Part shown: positions 47,263 to 56,004 of the stretch, one piece after another
How the letters are laid out: the number at the start of each line of letters is the position of its first letter
Position numbering within the stretch: the stretch's first letter is position 1
Source of the DNA: Actinomyces timonensis DSM 23838
GTDB taxonomy: Bacteria > Actinomycetota > Actinomycetes > Actinomycetales > Actinomycetaceae
Direction of reading: 5' to 3'
NCBI RefSeq assembly: GCF_000295095.1
Contig: NZ_JH806634.1
Span: 483,092 to 547,091, forward strand
DNA: 64,000 nucleotides
Position numbers and translations under genes: made by a program
Notes under the pieces: model-generated
Told to the model about the DNA's origin: nothing
What the model saw: the letters and a program-made list of their open reading frames with translations, nothing else
The model's database searches: none

Positions 47263-47597
47263 GCGCCCCCAAGGCCGTCGAGAGGGGCATCCCCGGGGTG
47301 CCCGCCGATCTCGCGCGCTACCGCGTCACCATCGACAACCTCGACGCCGCCCTCGTCCACCTCCTCGCCGAGCGGTTCCGCTGCACCCAGCAGGTCGGCG
47401 AGCTCAAGGCGCGCCTCGACCTGCCGCCGTCGGACCCCGAGCGCGAGGCCCGCCAGGTGGCCCGCCTGCGCTCGCTCGCCGAGGACGCCGGGCTCGACCC
47501 CGTCTTCGCCGAGAAGTTCTTCGCCTTCATCGTCGCCGAGGTCATCCGCCACCACGAGGAGATCCGCGACGGGGTCACCGGAGAGCCCACCGCCTGA
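47259..47597 (+). CDS. Chorismate mutase (AroQ class)
   Basis: 112 residues from the ATG at 47259 that overlaps the clpX stop (ATGA). [40 protein letters not shown] and REARQVARL are the helix blocks of AroQ-type chorismate mutases. It converts chorismate to prephenate at the entry to phenylalanine and tyrosine synthesis. Coupling to clpX is common in related Actinomycetales. Confidence 0.9.
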
Positions 47598-47606
47598 GAG
47601 CCCGCC

Positions 47607-47624
47607 GGCCGAGTCCCCTCGGCC
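47607..47624. terminator. Bidirectional hairpin between convergent genes
   Basis: GGCCGAG and CTCGGCC pair around TCCC in the 36-bp gap between the chorismate mutase and acyl-CoA synthetase genes. Confidence 0.5.
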
Positions 47625-47633
47625 CGAGCGCCT

Positions 47634-49517
47634 TCAGGCGACCGGCCGCTTGTAGAGCGCGTCGATCTCATCGGCGAAGCGCGCCAGCGCGTCGGCTCGG
47701 CGCACCTTGAGCGAGGGCGTGAGCAGGCCGTTGTCGATCGTGAAGTCGCCCGGCAGCACCGTGAAGGTGCGGATCGACTCCGCCCGGGAGACCGCCTCAT
47801 TGGCGCGGGCCACCGCCTTCTCCAACGCGGCGCGGATACGCGGGTCGGTCACCGCCGCCACCGGGTCGAGGTCCTCGATGCCGTGGGAGGCGAGCCACAG
47901 CGGCAGCATCTCCGCGTCCAGCGTCACCAGCGCTCCGATGCAGGGCCGGTTGTCCCCGACGACGAGGACCTGGCTGACCAGCGGGTGGCCGCGCAGTCGG
48001 TCCTCCAGCACGGTGGGGGCGACGTTCTTGCCGCCCGCGGTGACGATGAGCTCCTTCTTGCGGCCCGTGATGCGCAGGGAGCCGTCGTCCTCGAAGGCGC
48101 CGATATCGCCCGTGCGCAGCCAGCCGTCCTCCGTCAGCGCCTCGGCGGTGGCCTCGGCGTTGTTGTGGTAGCCCCGGAACAGGCCGATGCCTCGCACGAG
48201 GATCTCGCCGTCGTCGTCCAGGCGCAGCTCGGTGCCGGGCATGGGGCCGCCCACCGTGCTGATCCTCATGGAGGCCGGCAGGGTGACGGCGCAGGGCGCG
48301 GAGGTCTCGGTGAGGCCGTAGCCCTCCAGGACGGTCACGCCCGCGCCGCGGTAGTAGTGGCCGAGCCGCTCGCCCAGGGGGCCGCCGCCACTGATGACAT
48401 GCGAGACCCTCCCGCCGAGCAGCGCGCGCAGCTTGGAGAAGACGAGGCGGTCGAAGACCTTCATCTGGGCGCGCAGCCCGCGGCTCGGGCCGGAGGGGGT
48501 GTCCAGGGCGCGCGAGTAGGCGATCGCGGTCTTGGCGGCCAGGCGGAAGACCTTCTGCTTGTTGCCTGCCGAGCGGGCGTCGGCGGCGTTGTAGATCTTC
48601 TCGAAGACCCTCGGCACGGCGACGACGAAGGTGGGGGAGAAGGTCGCCAGGTCGTCCACGAGGTGCTTGACGTCCGGGGCGTGCCCCATGACGCCGCGCT
48701 CGGAGCAGACGATGGCGATCTCGATGAAGCGCCCCAGCACATGGGCCAGGGGCAGGAACAGCAGGGCGCGCACCTCGGGCGCGCCGAGCACCTCGGGGAC
48801 ATGCGCGCAGGTGTTGACGCCCAGTTGGATGAGGTTGCCGTGGGTGAGCTCGACGCCCTTGGGGCGCCCCGTGGTGCCCGAGGTGTAGACGATCGTGGCC
48901 AGGTCGGCGCTGGTGAGCGCGGCCGTGCGGGCATCGAGCCCGGCGTGGTCCACGCTCTTGCCCGCGGCGATGAGGTCGGTGATCGCGTCCCGGGACAGGC
49001 ACATGACCCGCAGCTCGGCCAGGCCAGGGTTCTCGGCGCTCTGGGCGCTCTGGGCGCGGATCGCCTCCACCATCTGCTCCATGCCGGCGTTCTCGACGAC
49101 CACTAGCCTCACGGAGGCGTCGGTGAGGATCCACTCGGCCTGCTCCGCCGACGAGGTCTCATAGACGGGCACGACGACGAGTCCCGCCTCCCAGGCGGCG
49201 AAGTCGAGGAGCGTCCACTCGAAGCAGGTGTGGGACATGATCGCGATCGCGTCCCCGGGGCGCAGGCCCATCGAGACGAGCCCGGCCGCGACCTCGCGGA
49301 CCTGGGCGCGGAACGCCGTCGCGCTCATGGTGATCCACCGGCGCCCGACCGAGGGCTTGCGGGCGATGAGCGCGCCCGTGGGGGCGTGGCGCACGCGCTT
49401 GGCCAGGGCCCATGGGGCGGTCATGCCGTCGTGGATATCGACCGCCAGCGGGGCTGCGTGGACGCCGGTGGCGGGGTTGGCTGCCGGGGTGGCGCCGGAG
49501 GGTGCGGGGCTCGTCAT
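47634..49517 (-). CDS. Long-chain acyl-CoA synthetase (AMP-forming), copy 1
   Basis: 627 residues from the ATG at 49517. The AMP-binding signature is VYTSGTTGRPKGVELTHGN; the later motifs are EGYGLTETSAPCAV, WLRTGDIGAFEDDGSL and ITGRKKELIVTAGGKNV. The enzyme activates fatty acids through an acyl-adenylate (FadD15-like). It lies immediately downstream of a paralogue of nearly the same length and on the same strand, pointing to tandem duplication. Frames extending upstream of the ATG are not used. Confidence 0.93.
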   Translation of the reverse strand: MTSPAPSGATPAANPATGVHAAPLAVDIHDGMTAPWALAKRVRHAPTGALIARKPSVGRRWITMSATAFRAQVREVAAGLVSMGLRPGDAIAIMSHTCFEWTLLDFAAWEAGLVVVPVYETSSAEQAEWILTDASVRLVVVENAGMEQMVEAIRAQSAQSAENPGLAELRVMCLSRDAITDLIAAGKSVDHAGLDARTAALTSADLATIVYTSGTTGRPKGVELTHGNLIQLGVNTCAHVPEVLGAPEVRALLFLPLAHVLGRFIEIAIVCSERGVMGHAPDVKHLVDDLATFSPTFVVAVPRVFEKIYNAADARSAGNKQKVFRLAAKTAIAYSRALDTPSGPSRGLRAQMKVFDRLVFSKLRALLGGRVSHVISGGGPLGERLGHYYRGAGVTVLEGYGLTETSAPCAVTLPASMRISTVGGPMPGTELRLDDDGEILVRGIGLFRGYHNNAEATAEALTEDGWLRTGDIGAFEDDGSLRITGRKKELIVTAGGKNVAPTVLEDRLRGHPLVSQVLVVGDNRPCIGALVTLDAEMLPLWLASHGIEDLDPVAAVTDPRIRAALEKAVARANEAVSRAESIRTFTVLPGDFTIDNGLLTPSLKVRRADALARFADEIDALYKRPVA

Positions 49518-49674
49518 GGCCCCATCATCGCCCCCCGGTCCGCCCAACGGGGCCCGAACACGGCCATGTGTGGCCGCTGATCCTCGCCAGGGGGCTGGAG
49601 CGCGGCCCTGGCCTGCGGCTTCCGCTGACGGTGAGCGCCGCGGGCGAGCCCCAGGCGTGTGACTCAGGCGAGTC

Positions 49675-51609
49675 TCAGGCCTCCGGGCCCCGCCGCTTGC
49701 CGGCGTAGATGGAGGCGACGGCGTCGGCGTGGGCCTCCATGACGGCCCCCCTCTTGACCTTGAGCGAGGGGGTGAGCAGCCCGTTGGCCTCCGTGAAGTC
49801 CGTGGTGAGCACTCGGAACTCGCGGATCGACTCGGCCCGGGAGACCGCCTCGTTGGTGCGGGCGACGGCGCGCTCCAGCGCGGCGAGGACCTGCGGGTGC
49901 GACGCGGCCTCGACGACGCCCATCTCCGGCAGGCCGTGGTTGCGCAGCCACAGGGGCAGCATCTCGGCGTCCAGCGTGATGAGCGCGGAGATGAAGGGCT
50001 CGTTGTCCCCCAGGACGAGGACCTGGCTGACCAGCGGGTGGCCGCGCAGGCGGTCCTCGAGGATCGCGGGGGCGACGTTCTTGCCGCCCGCGGTGACGAT
50101 GAGGTCCTTCTTGCGGCCGGTGATGCGCACCCAGCCGTCGTCGTCGATCGCGCCGATGTCCCCGGTGCGGAACCAGCCATCGGCGGTGAAGGCCTCGGCG
50201 GTGGCGGCCGGGTTGTTGTGGTAGTTGCGGAAGACGCCCAGCCCCCGCACGAGGATCTCCCCGGACTCATCGACCCGGATATCGTTGCCGCACACGGGCG
50301 GTCCCACGGTGCCGATCTTGTTGCGCACATCGAGGTTGACGCAGGTGGGGCCGATCGTCTCGGTGAGGCCGTAGCTCTCGAGGATCTCCAGGCCCATGCC
50401 CCGGTAGAAGTGCCCGAGGCGCTCGCCCAGCGGCCCGCCGCCGGAGATCGCGAAGCGCGCGTTGGGGCCCAGGAGCGAGCGGATCGTGCGGTAGACGAGG
50501 CGGTCGGCGGCCGCGTGGGCGGCGGAGAGGGAGCGCGAGGGGCCCACCGGGGTGTCGAGGGCGCGCGAGTACTCGACAGCGACCTTCGCCGCCCAGCGGA
50601 AGGTCCGCAGCTTCACGCCGCTGCCGGCCTTCGCGTCCGCGGCGTTGTAGATCTTCTCCAGCACGCGCGGCACGGCGAGCACATAGGAGGGCCCGAAGGC
50701 CTGCAGGTCCGGCAGGAGGGTCTTGACGTCCGGGGTGTGCCCGAGGACGCCCTGTCCCGCCAGGGACAGCAGTTCCAGGCAGCGCGCGTAGGAGTGCGCG
50801 AGCGGGAGGAAGAGCAGGAGGCGCGTGTCAGTGCGGAAGAGCAGGTCCGGGATCCAGTGGACGCCGTTGTGCGCCAGGCCCGCCGCGTTGCGGTGCGTGA
50901 TCTCGACGCCCTTGGGGCGGCCGGTCGTGCCGGAGGTGTAGATGATGGAGTAGATGTCGTCCGGGCGCACGGCGGCCGAGCGGTCGTCGACGACGGCCCG
51001 CGAGATCGCGCGCCCCGCCGTGGTCAGCTCGGTGAGCGCGTCGCGGTCCAGGGACAGCACCTGGGGGGCGGCAGTCTCGGGATCGGCGGAGGCGCGGGCC
51101 TTGATGGCGGCGTCCACCACGAGCGCGTGGGCGGAGGTCTCGGTGAGGACGAGGCGGATGGCGGCGTCGTCGAGGATCCACTCGATCTGCTCGGCCGAGT
51201 CCGTCTCGTAGATGGGCACGGAGACGAGCCCGGCGCGGGCGATCGCCATGTCCAGGAGCGTCCACTCGTAGCAGGTGCGGGACATGAGGGCGACGCTCGC
51301 GCCGGCCTCCAGGCCCAGACCGATGAGCCCGGCGGCGATCCGGGCGACCTCCTCGCCGAAGGCCCGGGCGGTGATCGGCGTCCAGGTGCCGAGCGACGTG
51401 CGCCGCTCGATGATGGGGCGCTCCGCGGTGCGCGCGATGCGGTCGGCCAGCAGCCACGGGACGGTCCAGGTGGACTCGGTGTCCTTCGTGTCGCAGGTGC
51501 CGGAGGCGCCCATGGTCAGGGGGCTGGAGGCGACGCCGTCGACGACGGTCGTTGCGCCCAGCGACGGGTGCGCGCTCGTCTCGGCAGGGACAGGGACCCT
51601 TTGCTGCAC
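49675..51609 (-). CDS. Long-chain acyl-CoA synthetase (AMP-forming), copy 2
   Basis: 644 residues from a GTG at 51609 (a later ATG at MGASGTC is possible). Signature IYTSGTTGRPKGVEITHRN, then ESYGLTETIGPTCVNLD, WFRTGDIGAIDDDGWV and ITGRKKDLIVTAGGKNVAP. The start lies only five bases after the valS stop, so the three minus-strand genes valS, copy 2 and copy 1 probably share a transcript. It is clearly paralogous to copy 1 but diverged, so the two may differ in chain-length preference. Confidence 0.92.
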   Translation of the reverse strand: MQQRVPVPAETSAHPSLGATTVVDGVASSPLTMGASGTCDTKDTESTWTVPWLLADRIARTAERPIIERRTSLGTWTPITARAFGEEVARIAAGLIGLGLEAGASVALMSRTCYEWTLLDMAIARAGLVSVPIYETDSAEQIEWILDDAAIRLVLTETSAHALVVDAAIKARASADPETAAPQVLSLDRDALTELTTAGRAISRAVVDDRSAAVRPDDIYSIIYTSGTTGRPKGVEITHRNAAGLAHNGVHWIPDLLFRTDTRLLLFLPLAHSYARCLELLSLAGQGVLGHTPDVKTLLPDLQAFGPSYVLAVPRVLEKIYNAADAKAGSGVKLRTFRWAAKVAVEYSRALDTPVGPSRSLSAAHAAADRLVYRTIRSLLGPNARFAISGGGPLGERLGHFYRGMGLEILESYGLTETIGPTCVNLDVRNKIGTVGPPVCGNDIRVDESGEILVRGLGVFRNYHNNPAATAEAFTADGWFRTGDIGAIDDDGWVRITGRKKDLIVTAGGKNVAPAILEDRLRGHPLVSQVLVLGDNEPFISALITLDAEMLPLWLRNHGLPEMGVVEAASHPQVLAALERAVARTNEAVSRAESIREFRVLTTDFTEANGLLTPSLKVKRGAVMEAHADAVASIYAGKRRGPEA

Positions 51610-51614
51610 GGTCC

Positions 51615-54419
51615 TCAGCCCTTCTTCGGCTTGGCGGGGGCCTCGCCGAGCTCGACGGCGGTGACGGCGACGGCGGGGGCTGGCTCGCCGTCGTCGCCCG
51701 CGCGCGGCTCCGCGACGGCCAGGGTCATCGGGCCCGTCACCTTCGCGGCCTCGATGAGGTCCGCGCGAACGGCCTCCACACTCGCCTCGGCCTCGGGGGC
51801 CACGGCCAGCGCGACGGACAGGATCGGCGTCTTCTGGCTCGTCTTGGCCTCCGACTTCACCTTGCGCAGCGCCGCCAGGGCCTCGCCGGCGCGTGCCACG
51901 AGGGCGGCATCGGCGCCGGCCGAGGCCTCGCGCAGCGGCGCGGCGGCCGGCCACTCGGCGCGGTGGACGCTGCCGGTGCGGTACCAGCTCCACACCTCCT
52001 CCGTGGCGAAGGGCAGGAAGGGGGCGAAGAGGCGCACGAAGGTGTCCACGGCGATGGACAGCGTCGTGCGGGCGCTCGTGACCGCCGCGGGATCGTGCGA
52101 GCCGGCCAGGTCATTGGCGCGGTCCTTGACGAGCTCGATGTAGTCGTCGCAGAAGGTCCAGAAGAAGGACTCGGCGGCCTCCAGGGCGCGGGCGTGCTCG
52201 AAGCCCTCGAAGGCGGTGGTCGCGGCGTCCACCACGTCCGCCAGGGCCGCCAGGACCGCGCGGTCGATCGGCTCGGTGACGGCGGCGGCGTCCAGGCTCG
52301 GCGCGGGGGCGGCCGCGAGGGTCGCCTCGTCGGCGTCCCAGGGCAGGCCCATGGACAGGGCGAACTTCGAGGCGTTGAGGACCTTGATGGCCAGGCGGCG
52401 GCCGATCTTGATCTGCTGCTCCTCGAAGGCCGCGTCCAGGCCCAGGCGGGCCGAGGCCGCCCAGTAGCGCACCGCGTCCGCGCCGAACTTCTCCAGCAGG
52501 CCCATGGGCGTCTCCGCGTTGCCCTTGGACTTGCTCATCTTCTTGTGGTCTGAGTCGAGGATCCACCCGGAGATGCCCGCGTGCCTCCAGGGCAGGGCGC
52601 CGAACTCCAGGTCCGCGCGCACCACCGAGGAGAACAGCCAGGTGCGGATGATGTCCTGGCCCTGGGGGCGCAGGTCCATCGGGTAGACGCGGTTGAAGAG
52701 GTCCTCATCGGTCAGCCAGCCCGAGACCAGCTGGGGGGAGAGGGAGGAGGTCGCCCACGTGTCCATGATGTCGAGCTCGGCGGCGAAGCCTCCCGGCTGG
52801 TCCCGCTGGTCCTCGGTGTAGCCGGCCGGGACATCCGAGGAGGGGTCGATCGGCAGGTCCGCCTCCGGCGGCGTGAGGACCCGGGAGTAGTCGACCTCGC
52901 CGTCGTCGCCGATCGCGTACCAGACGGGGAAGGGAACGCCGAAGAAGCGCTGGCGGGAGATGAGCCAGTCGTTGTTGAGGCCCTTGACCCAGTTCTCGTA
53001 GCGCACGCGCATGAAGTCGGGGTGGAAGTCGAGCTCGGCGCCGCGCTTCAGCAGCTCGTCGCGCAGGCCCGCCGACGTTGCCGGGTTCGTCCAGTCCTTG
53101 CCGCCGTTGCGCAGGTACCACTGGCGGGAGGTGACGATCTCCAGGGGCTTGTCCCCCTTCTCGAAGAAGTTCGTCTGGCGGGTGGTCTTCGTCGGCTCGC
53201 CGCGCATCTCGCCGGTGGCGGCCAGGGCGGACACGACCGCCTCCCGCGCGGAGTAGGTGGTCTTGCCGGCCATGGCGGCGTAGGCCTCGCGGCCGGCCGG
53301 CGTGGTGATCCAGTCGGGGGTCTCGGCCTCGATGCGCCCGTCCTTGCGCAGGATGGCGCGCAGCGGCAGGCCGAGGTCCCGCCACCACTCGATATCCGTG
53401 GTGTCGCCGAAGGTGCAGCACATGGCGATGCCCGCGCCCTTGTCCTTCTCAGCGGCCGGGTGGGCGAGCACCGGGACCTCGACGCCGAAGACGGGGGAGG
53501 CCACGGTGGTGCCGAACAGCGGCTGGTAGCGCTCGTCGTCGGGGTGGGCGATGAGCGCCACGCAGGCGGCGAGCAGCTCGGGGCGCGTGGTCTCGATGCA
53601 CACGTCCTGGGTGCCGGCCGGGCCGGTCTCGACGGAGGCGCCCGCGGCGGCGGCGCGCTCGGCGGCCTCGGCGTCGACGACGTGGAAGGCCAGGCGGTGG
53701 TAGAAGCCCGGGTACTCGCGCGACTCCAGCTCGGCCTGGGCGACGGCCGTCTGGAAGGTGACGTCCCACAGGCCCGGGGCGGCGGCCTGGTAGGCCTCGC
53801 CGCGCTCGAGGTTGCGCAGGAACGCGGCCTGGGCGACCTTGCGGGCGCGCTCGCCGATGGTCTGGTAGGTCTGCTTCCAGTCCACGCTCAGCCCGAGCTG
53901 GCGCCACAGGGCCTCGAACTGGGCCTCGTCGATGGTGGTCAGGCGCTCGCAGAGCTCGACGAAGTTGCGCCGGGAGATCGGCTTCTGGTCCCTGGCCTTG
54001 ACGGACTTGCCCTCGCCGCCGGTCTGCGGGGGCTCGAAATCCGGGTCGTAGGGCAGGGAGGGGTCGCAGCGCACGCCGTAGTAGTTCTGGACGCGGCGCT
54101 CGGTGGGCAGGCCGTTGTCATCCCAGCCCATGGGGTAGAAGACGGCCTTGCCGCGCATCCGCTGGTAGCGGGCGAGCGTGTCCGTGTGCGTGTAGGAGAA
54201 GACGTGGCCCACGTGCAGCGAGCCCGACGCCGTCGGGGGAGGGGTGTCGATGGAGAAGACCTCGGGGCGCTCGGCGGAGCGGTCGAAGGCGTAGGTGCTC
54301 TCCTCCTCCCAGCGCGCTCCCCAGGCGGCCTCGAGGCCGTCGGCGCTCACCTTGGCCGGCACGCGCGGGCTGTGGAGCTGCGAGGGGATGAAGCGGGACG
54401 AGTTGCTGGGCTGCGACAT
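51615..54419 (-). CDS. valS: Valyl-tRNA synthetase
   Basis: 934 residues. The HIGH motif is HVGH (69-72) within PTASGSLHVGHVFSYTHTD, and the KMSKS motif is HKKMSKSKGN near residue 625. The CP1 editing domain lies between (GWDDNGLPTERRVQNYYGVR follows the first motif). The anticodon-binding domain and a short C-terminal region follow. It charges tRNA-Val. The gene reads leftward, divergent from the iron-regulated ECF operon. Confidence 0.97.
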   Translation of the reverse strand: MSQPSNSSRFIPSQLHSPRVPAKVSADGLEAAWGARWEEESTYAFDRSAERPEVFSIDTPPPTASGSLHVGHVFSYTHTDTLARYQRMRGKAVFYPMGWDDNGLPTERRVQNYYGVRCDPSLPYDPDFEPPQTGGEGKSVKARDQKPISRRNFVELCERLTTIDEAQFEALWRQLGLSVDWKQTYQTIGERARKVAQAAFLRNLERGEAYQAAAPGLWDVTFQTAVAQAELESREYPGFYHRLAFHVVDAEAAERAAAAGASVETGPAGTQDVCIETTRPELLAACVALIAHPDDERYQPLFGTTVASPVFGVEVPVLAHPAAEKDKGAGIAMCCTFGDTTDIEWWRDLGLPLRAILRKDGRIEAETPDWITTPAGREAYAAMAGKTTYSAREAVVSALAATGEMRGEPTKTTRQTNFFEKGDKPLEIVTSRQWYLRNGGKDWTNPATSAGLRDELLKRGAELDFHPDFMRVRYENWVKGLNNDWLISRQRFFGVPFPVWYAIGDDGEVDYSRVLTPPEADLPIDPSSDVPAGYTEDQRDQPGGFAAELDIMDTWATSSLSPQLVSGWLTDEDLFNRVYPMDLRPQGQDIIRTWLFSSVVRADLEFGALPWRHAGISGWILDSDHKKMSKSKGNAETPMGLLEKFGADAVRYWAASARLGLDAAFEEQQIKIGRRLAIKVLNASKFALSMGLPWDADEATLAAAPAPSLDAAAVTEPIDRAVLAALADVVDAATTAFEGFEHARALEAAESFFWTFCDDYIELVKDRANDLAGSHDPAAVTSARTTLSIAVDTFVRLFAPFLPFATEEVWSWYRTGSVHRAEWPAAAPLREASAGADAALVARAGEALAALRKVKSEAKTSQKTPILSVALAVAPEAEASVEAVRADLIEAAKVTGPMTLAVAEPRAGDDGEPAPAVAVTAVELGEAPAKPKKG

Positions 54420-54513
54420 GCCGCTGATTCTGTCACGGCGCCGCCTCAGGGCTCCAAGCGGGTGCGCCGATGCGCCTGTGAGGTGGGCTACCGCTGACCC
54501 CGCGCCAAGATGA

Positions 54514-54532
54514 TAAGGTCAGGCGAGCCTGA
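54514..54532. promoter_or_regulatory. DtxR/IdeR-type iron box
   Basis: TAAGGTCAGGCGAGCCTGA matches TTAGGTTAGGCTAACCTAA at 14 of 19 positions, including both GG and CCT cores. It lies about 55 bp upstream of the S-component ATG in the valS/ECF divergent promoter region. It predicts iron-dependent repression of the five-gene uptake operon. Confidence 0.65.
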
Positions 54533-54587
54533 ATCGAAATGAGATCGGTTCTCAAAATCTGCTGGATCCCCGGAAGGAGCGCCCATC

Positions 54588-55196
54588 ATGACGACATCCA
54601 CTGCCCCGCGGGCCCACGGCATCACCGCGCCGCGCACCCTCGTCACCGTCGGGGTCTTCACGGCCCTCTACTTCTTCTTCATGTTCGCAGGCGGCATGCT
54701 CGGCATCTTCCATCCCGCCATGATGTTCGTCGGCGGCGTCATCTCCGCTGTTCTCAACGGCATCGTGTGCATGCTGATGGTCGCCAAGACCCGGGCGATG
54801 GGCGCCTACGCCATCCTCGGCGGCGTCGTGGGGCTCCTCATGGTGGCCACCGGGCACTACTGGGCCAGCGCCCTCATCGCCGTCGTCTTCGGCGCGATCG
54901 CGGATGCCATCACCCGCGCTGGCGGCTACACCCGCACCACCGCCAACGCCCTGGGCTACGCCATCTTCTCCCTGTGGGGCATCAGCCCCCTGCTCCCGCT
55001 GCTCCTCAACTCCGACGCCTACCTCGCCGATCTCAGCGATCAGATGGGGGCCGACTACGCCCAGTCCTTCGAGCGCGTCTTCACACTGCCCGTCATCGGG
55101 GTGTGGATGGTGGTCTCCTTCATCCTCTCCTACGGCGCGGCCGTCCTGGGCATGAGGATCCTGCGCCGCCACTTCGAACGGGCCGGTGTGGCATGA
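54588..55196 (+). CDS. MptD-family ECF transporter S component
   Basis: 202 residues with GGAAGGAGCG upstream of the ATG. The sequence is nearly all membrane helices (TLVTVGVFTALYFFFMFAGG, MLGIFHPAMMFVGGVISAVL, YAILGGVVGLLMVATGHYW) and matches the Trep_Strep/MptD family of ECF S components. These bind the substrate and dock on the T component. Family members sit beside YbtP/YbtQ-type transporters in several firmicutes and actinobacteria and have been linked to haem or metal-chelate uptake. Confidence 0.88.
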   Translation: MTTSTAPRAHGITAPRTLVTVGVFTALYFFFMFAGGMLGIFHPAMMFVGGVISAVLNGIVCMLMVAKTRAMGAYAILGGVVGLLMVATGHYWASALIAVVFGAIADAITRAGGYTRTTANALGYAIFSLWGISPLLPLLLNSDAYLADLSDQMGADYAQSFERVFTLPVIGVWMVVSFILSYGAAVLGMRILRRHFERAGVA

Positions 55197-55224
55197 GCTC
55201 CCCGAGCCGGGATCGGGGCGGGCG

Positions 55225-56004
55225 ATGAGCGCGGCGGCGACGGCGATCACGGCAGCGGGCCCCGCGCGCCCGGCTGGCCGGGGCGCCCTGCTCCCCGTGG
55301 CGGCCGCGGCGCGCCTGCGAGCCGACCCCCGCAGCTCCTTCCTCCTGCTGCTGGCCGTCAACATCGTCACCATGGGGCGGACCACCGGGGCGCTCATGTG
55401 GCTGGCCGCGGGAGTGGTCCTCGTCCTGCTCGCCGTCGACGTCCACATGCGGGCCGCCCTCACCCTCGCGGCCATCATGGCCGCCTCCGCGCTGGTCCTC
55501 GCGCTGCCGGCGCTATGGCCGAGCGGCCTGGCCGCGGCCCTCGGCGTCATCTTCTACTGGACCGGGCGCTTCGCCATCTCGCTGAGCGCCGGGGCATGGT
55601 TCATCGCCACCACGCCGGTGAGCCGCCTCCTCGCGGCCATGACCGCCATCCACATGCCCCGCATCCTCATCATCCCGATGTCCGTCCTCTTCCGCTTCCT
55701 CCCCGTCGCCATCGATGAGACCCGAGGCGTCCTGGAGGCCATGGCCCTGCGCGGCTACACCCGCTCCTACCTGTGGCGACACCCCCTGGCCGCCATCGAG
55801 AAGCTCGTCGTCCCCGTCCTGGCCGCCTCCGCGCGCATCGCCGACGAGCTGTCCGCCGCCGCCCTCATCCGCGGGCTGGGGGTGAGCGCCCGGCCAACCG
55901 TCGTCACCGAGACACGCTTCCGGGCCATCGACGCGGTCCTCGTGGCCACCGCTGCCGCCCTCATCGGCCTGAGCATCGCTAGGAGCCTCCTGCCATGGGT
56001 ATGA
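55225..56004 (+). CDS. ECF transporter T component (EcfT)
   Basis: 259 residues from the ATG at 55225; an in-frame GTG at 55186 would add 13. Hydrophobic segments are LLLLAVNIVTMG, LMWLAAGVVLVLLAVDV, ALTLAAIMAASALVLAL. The coupling helices carry EAMALRGYTRS (an Ala-Arg-Gly motif) and SAAALIRGLGVS, which in EcfT proteins contact the ATPase domains. It links S component and ATPase in the membrane. Confidence 0.9.
   Translation: MSAAATAITAAGPARPAGRGALLPVAAAARLRADPRSSFLLLLAVNIVTMGRTTGALMWLAAGVVLVLLAVDVHMRAALTLAAIMAASALVLALPALWPSGLAAALGVIFYWTGRFAISLSAGAWFIATTPVSRLLAAMTAIHMPRILIIPMSVLFRFLPVAIDETRGVLEAMALRGYTRSYLWRHPLAAIEKLVVPVLAASARIADELSAAALIRGLGVSARPTVVTETRFRAIDAVLVATAAALIGLSIARSLLPWV

Noticed and set aside
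49518-50330. N-terminal extension of acyl-CoA synthetase copy 1 into the upstream gene
   Set aside because: The extended frame runs in an alternative frame of copy 2; the ATG at 49517 gives the normal family length.
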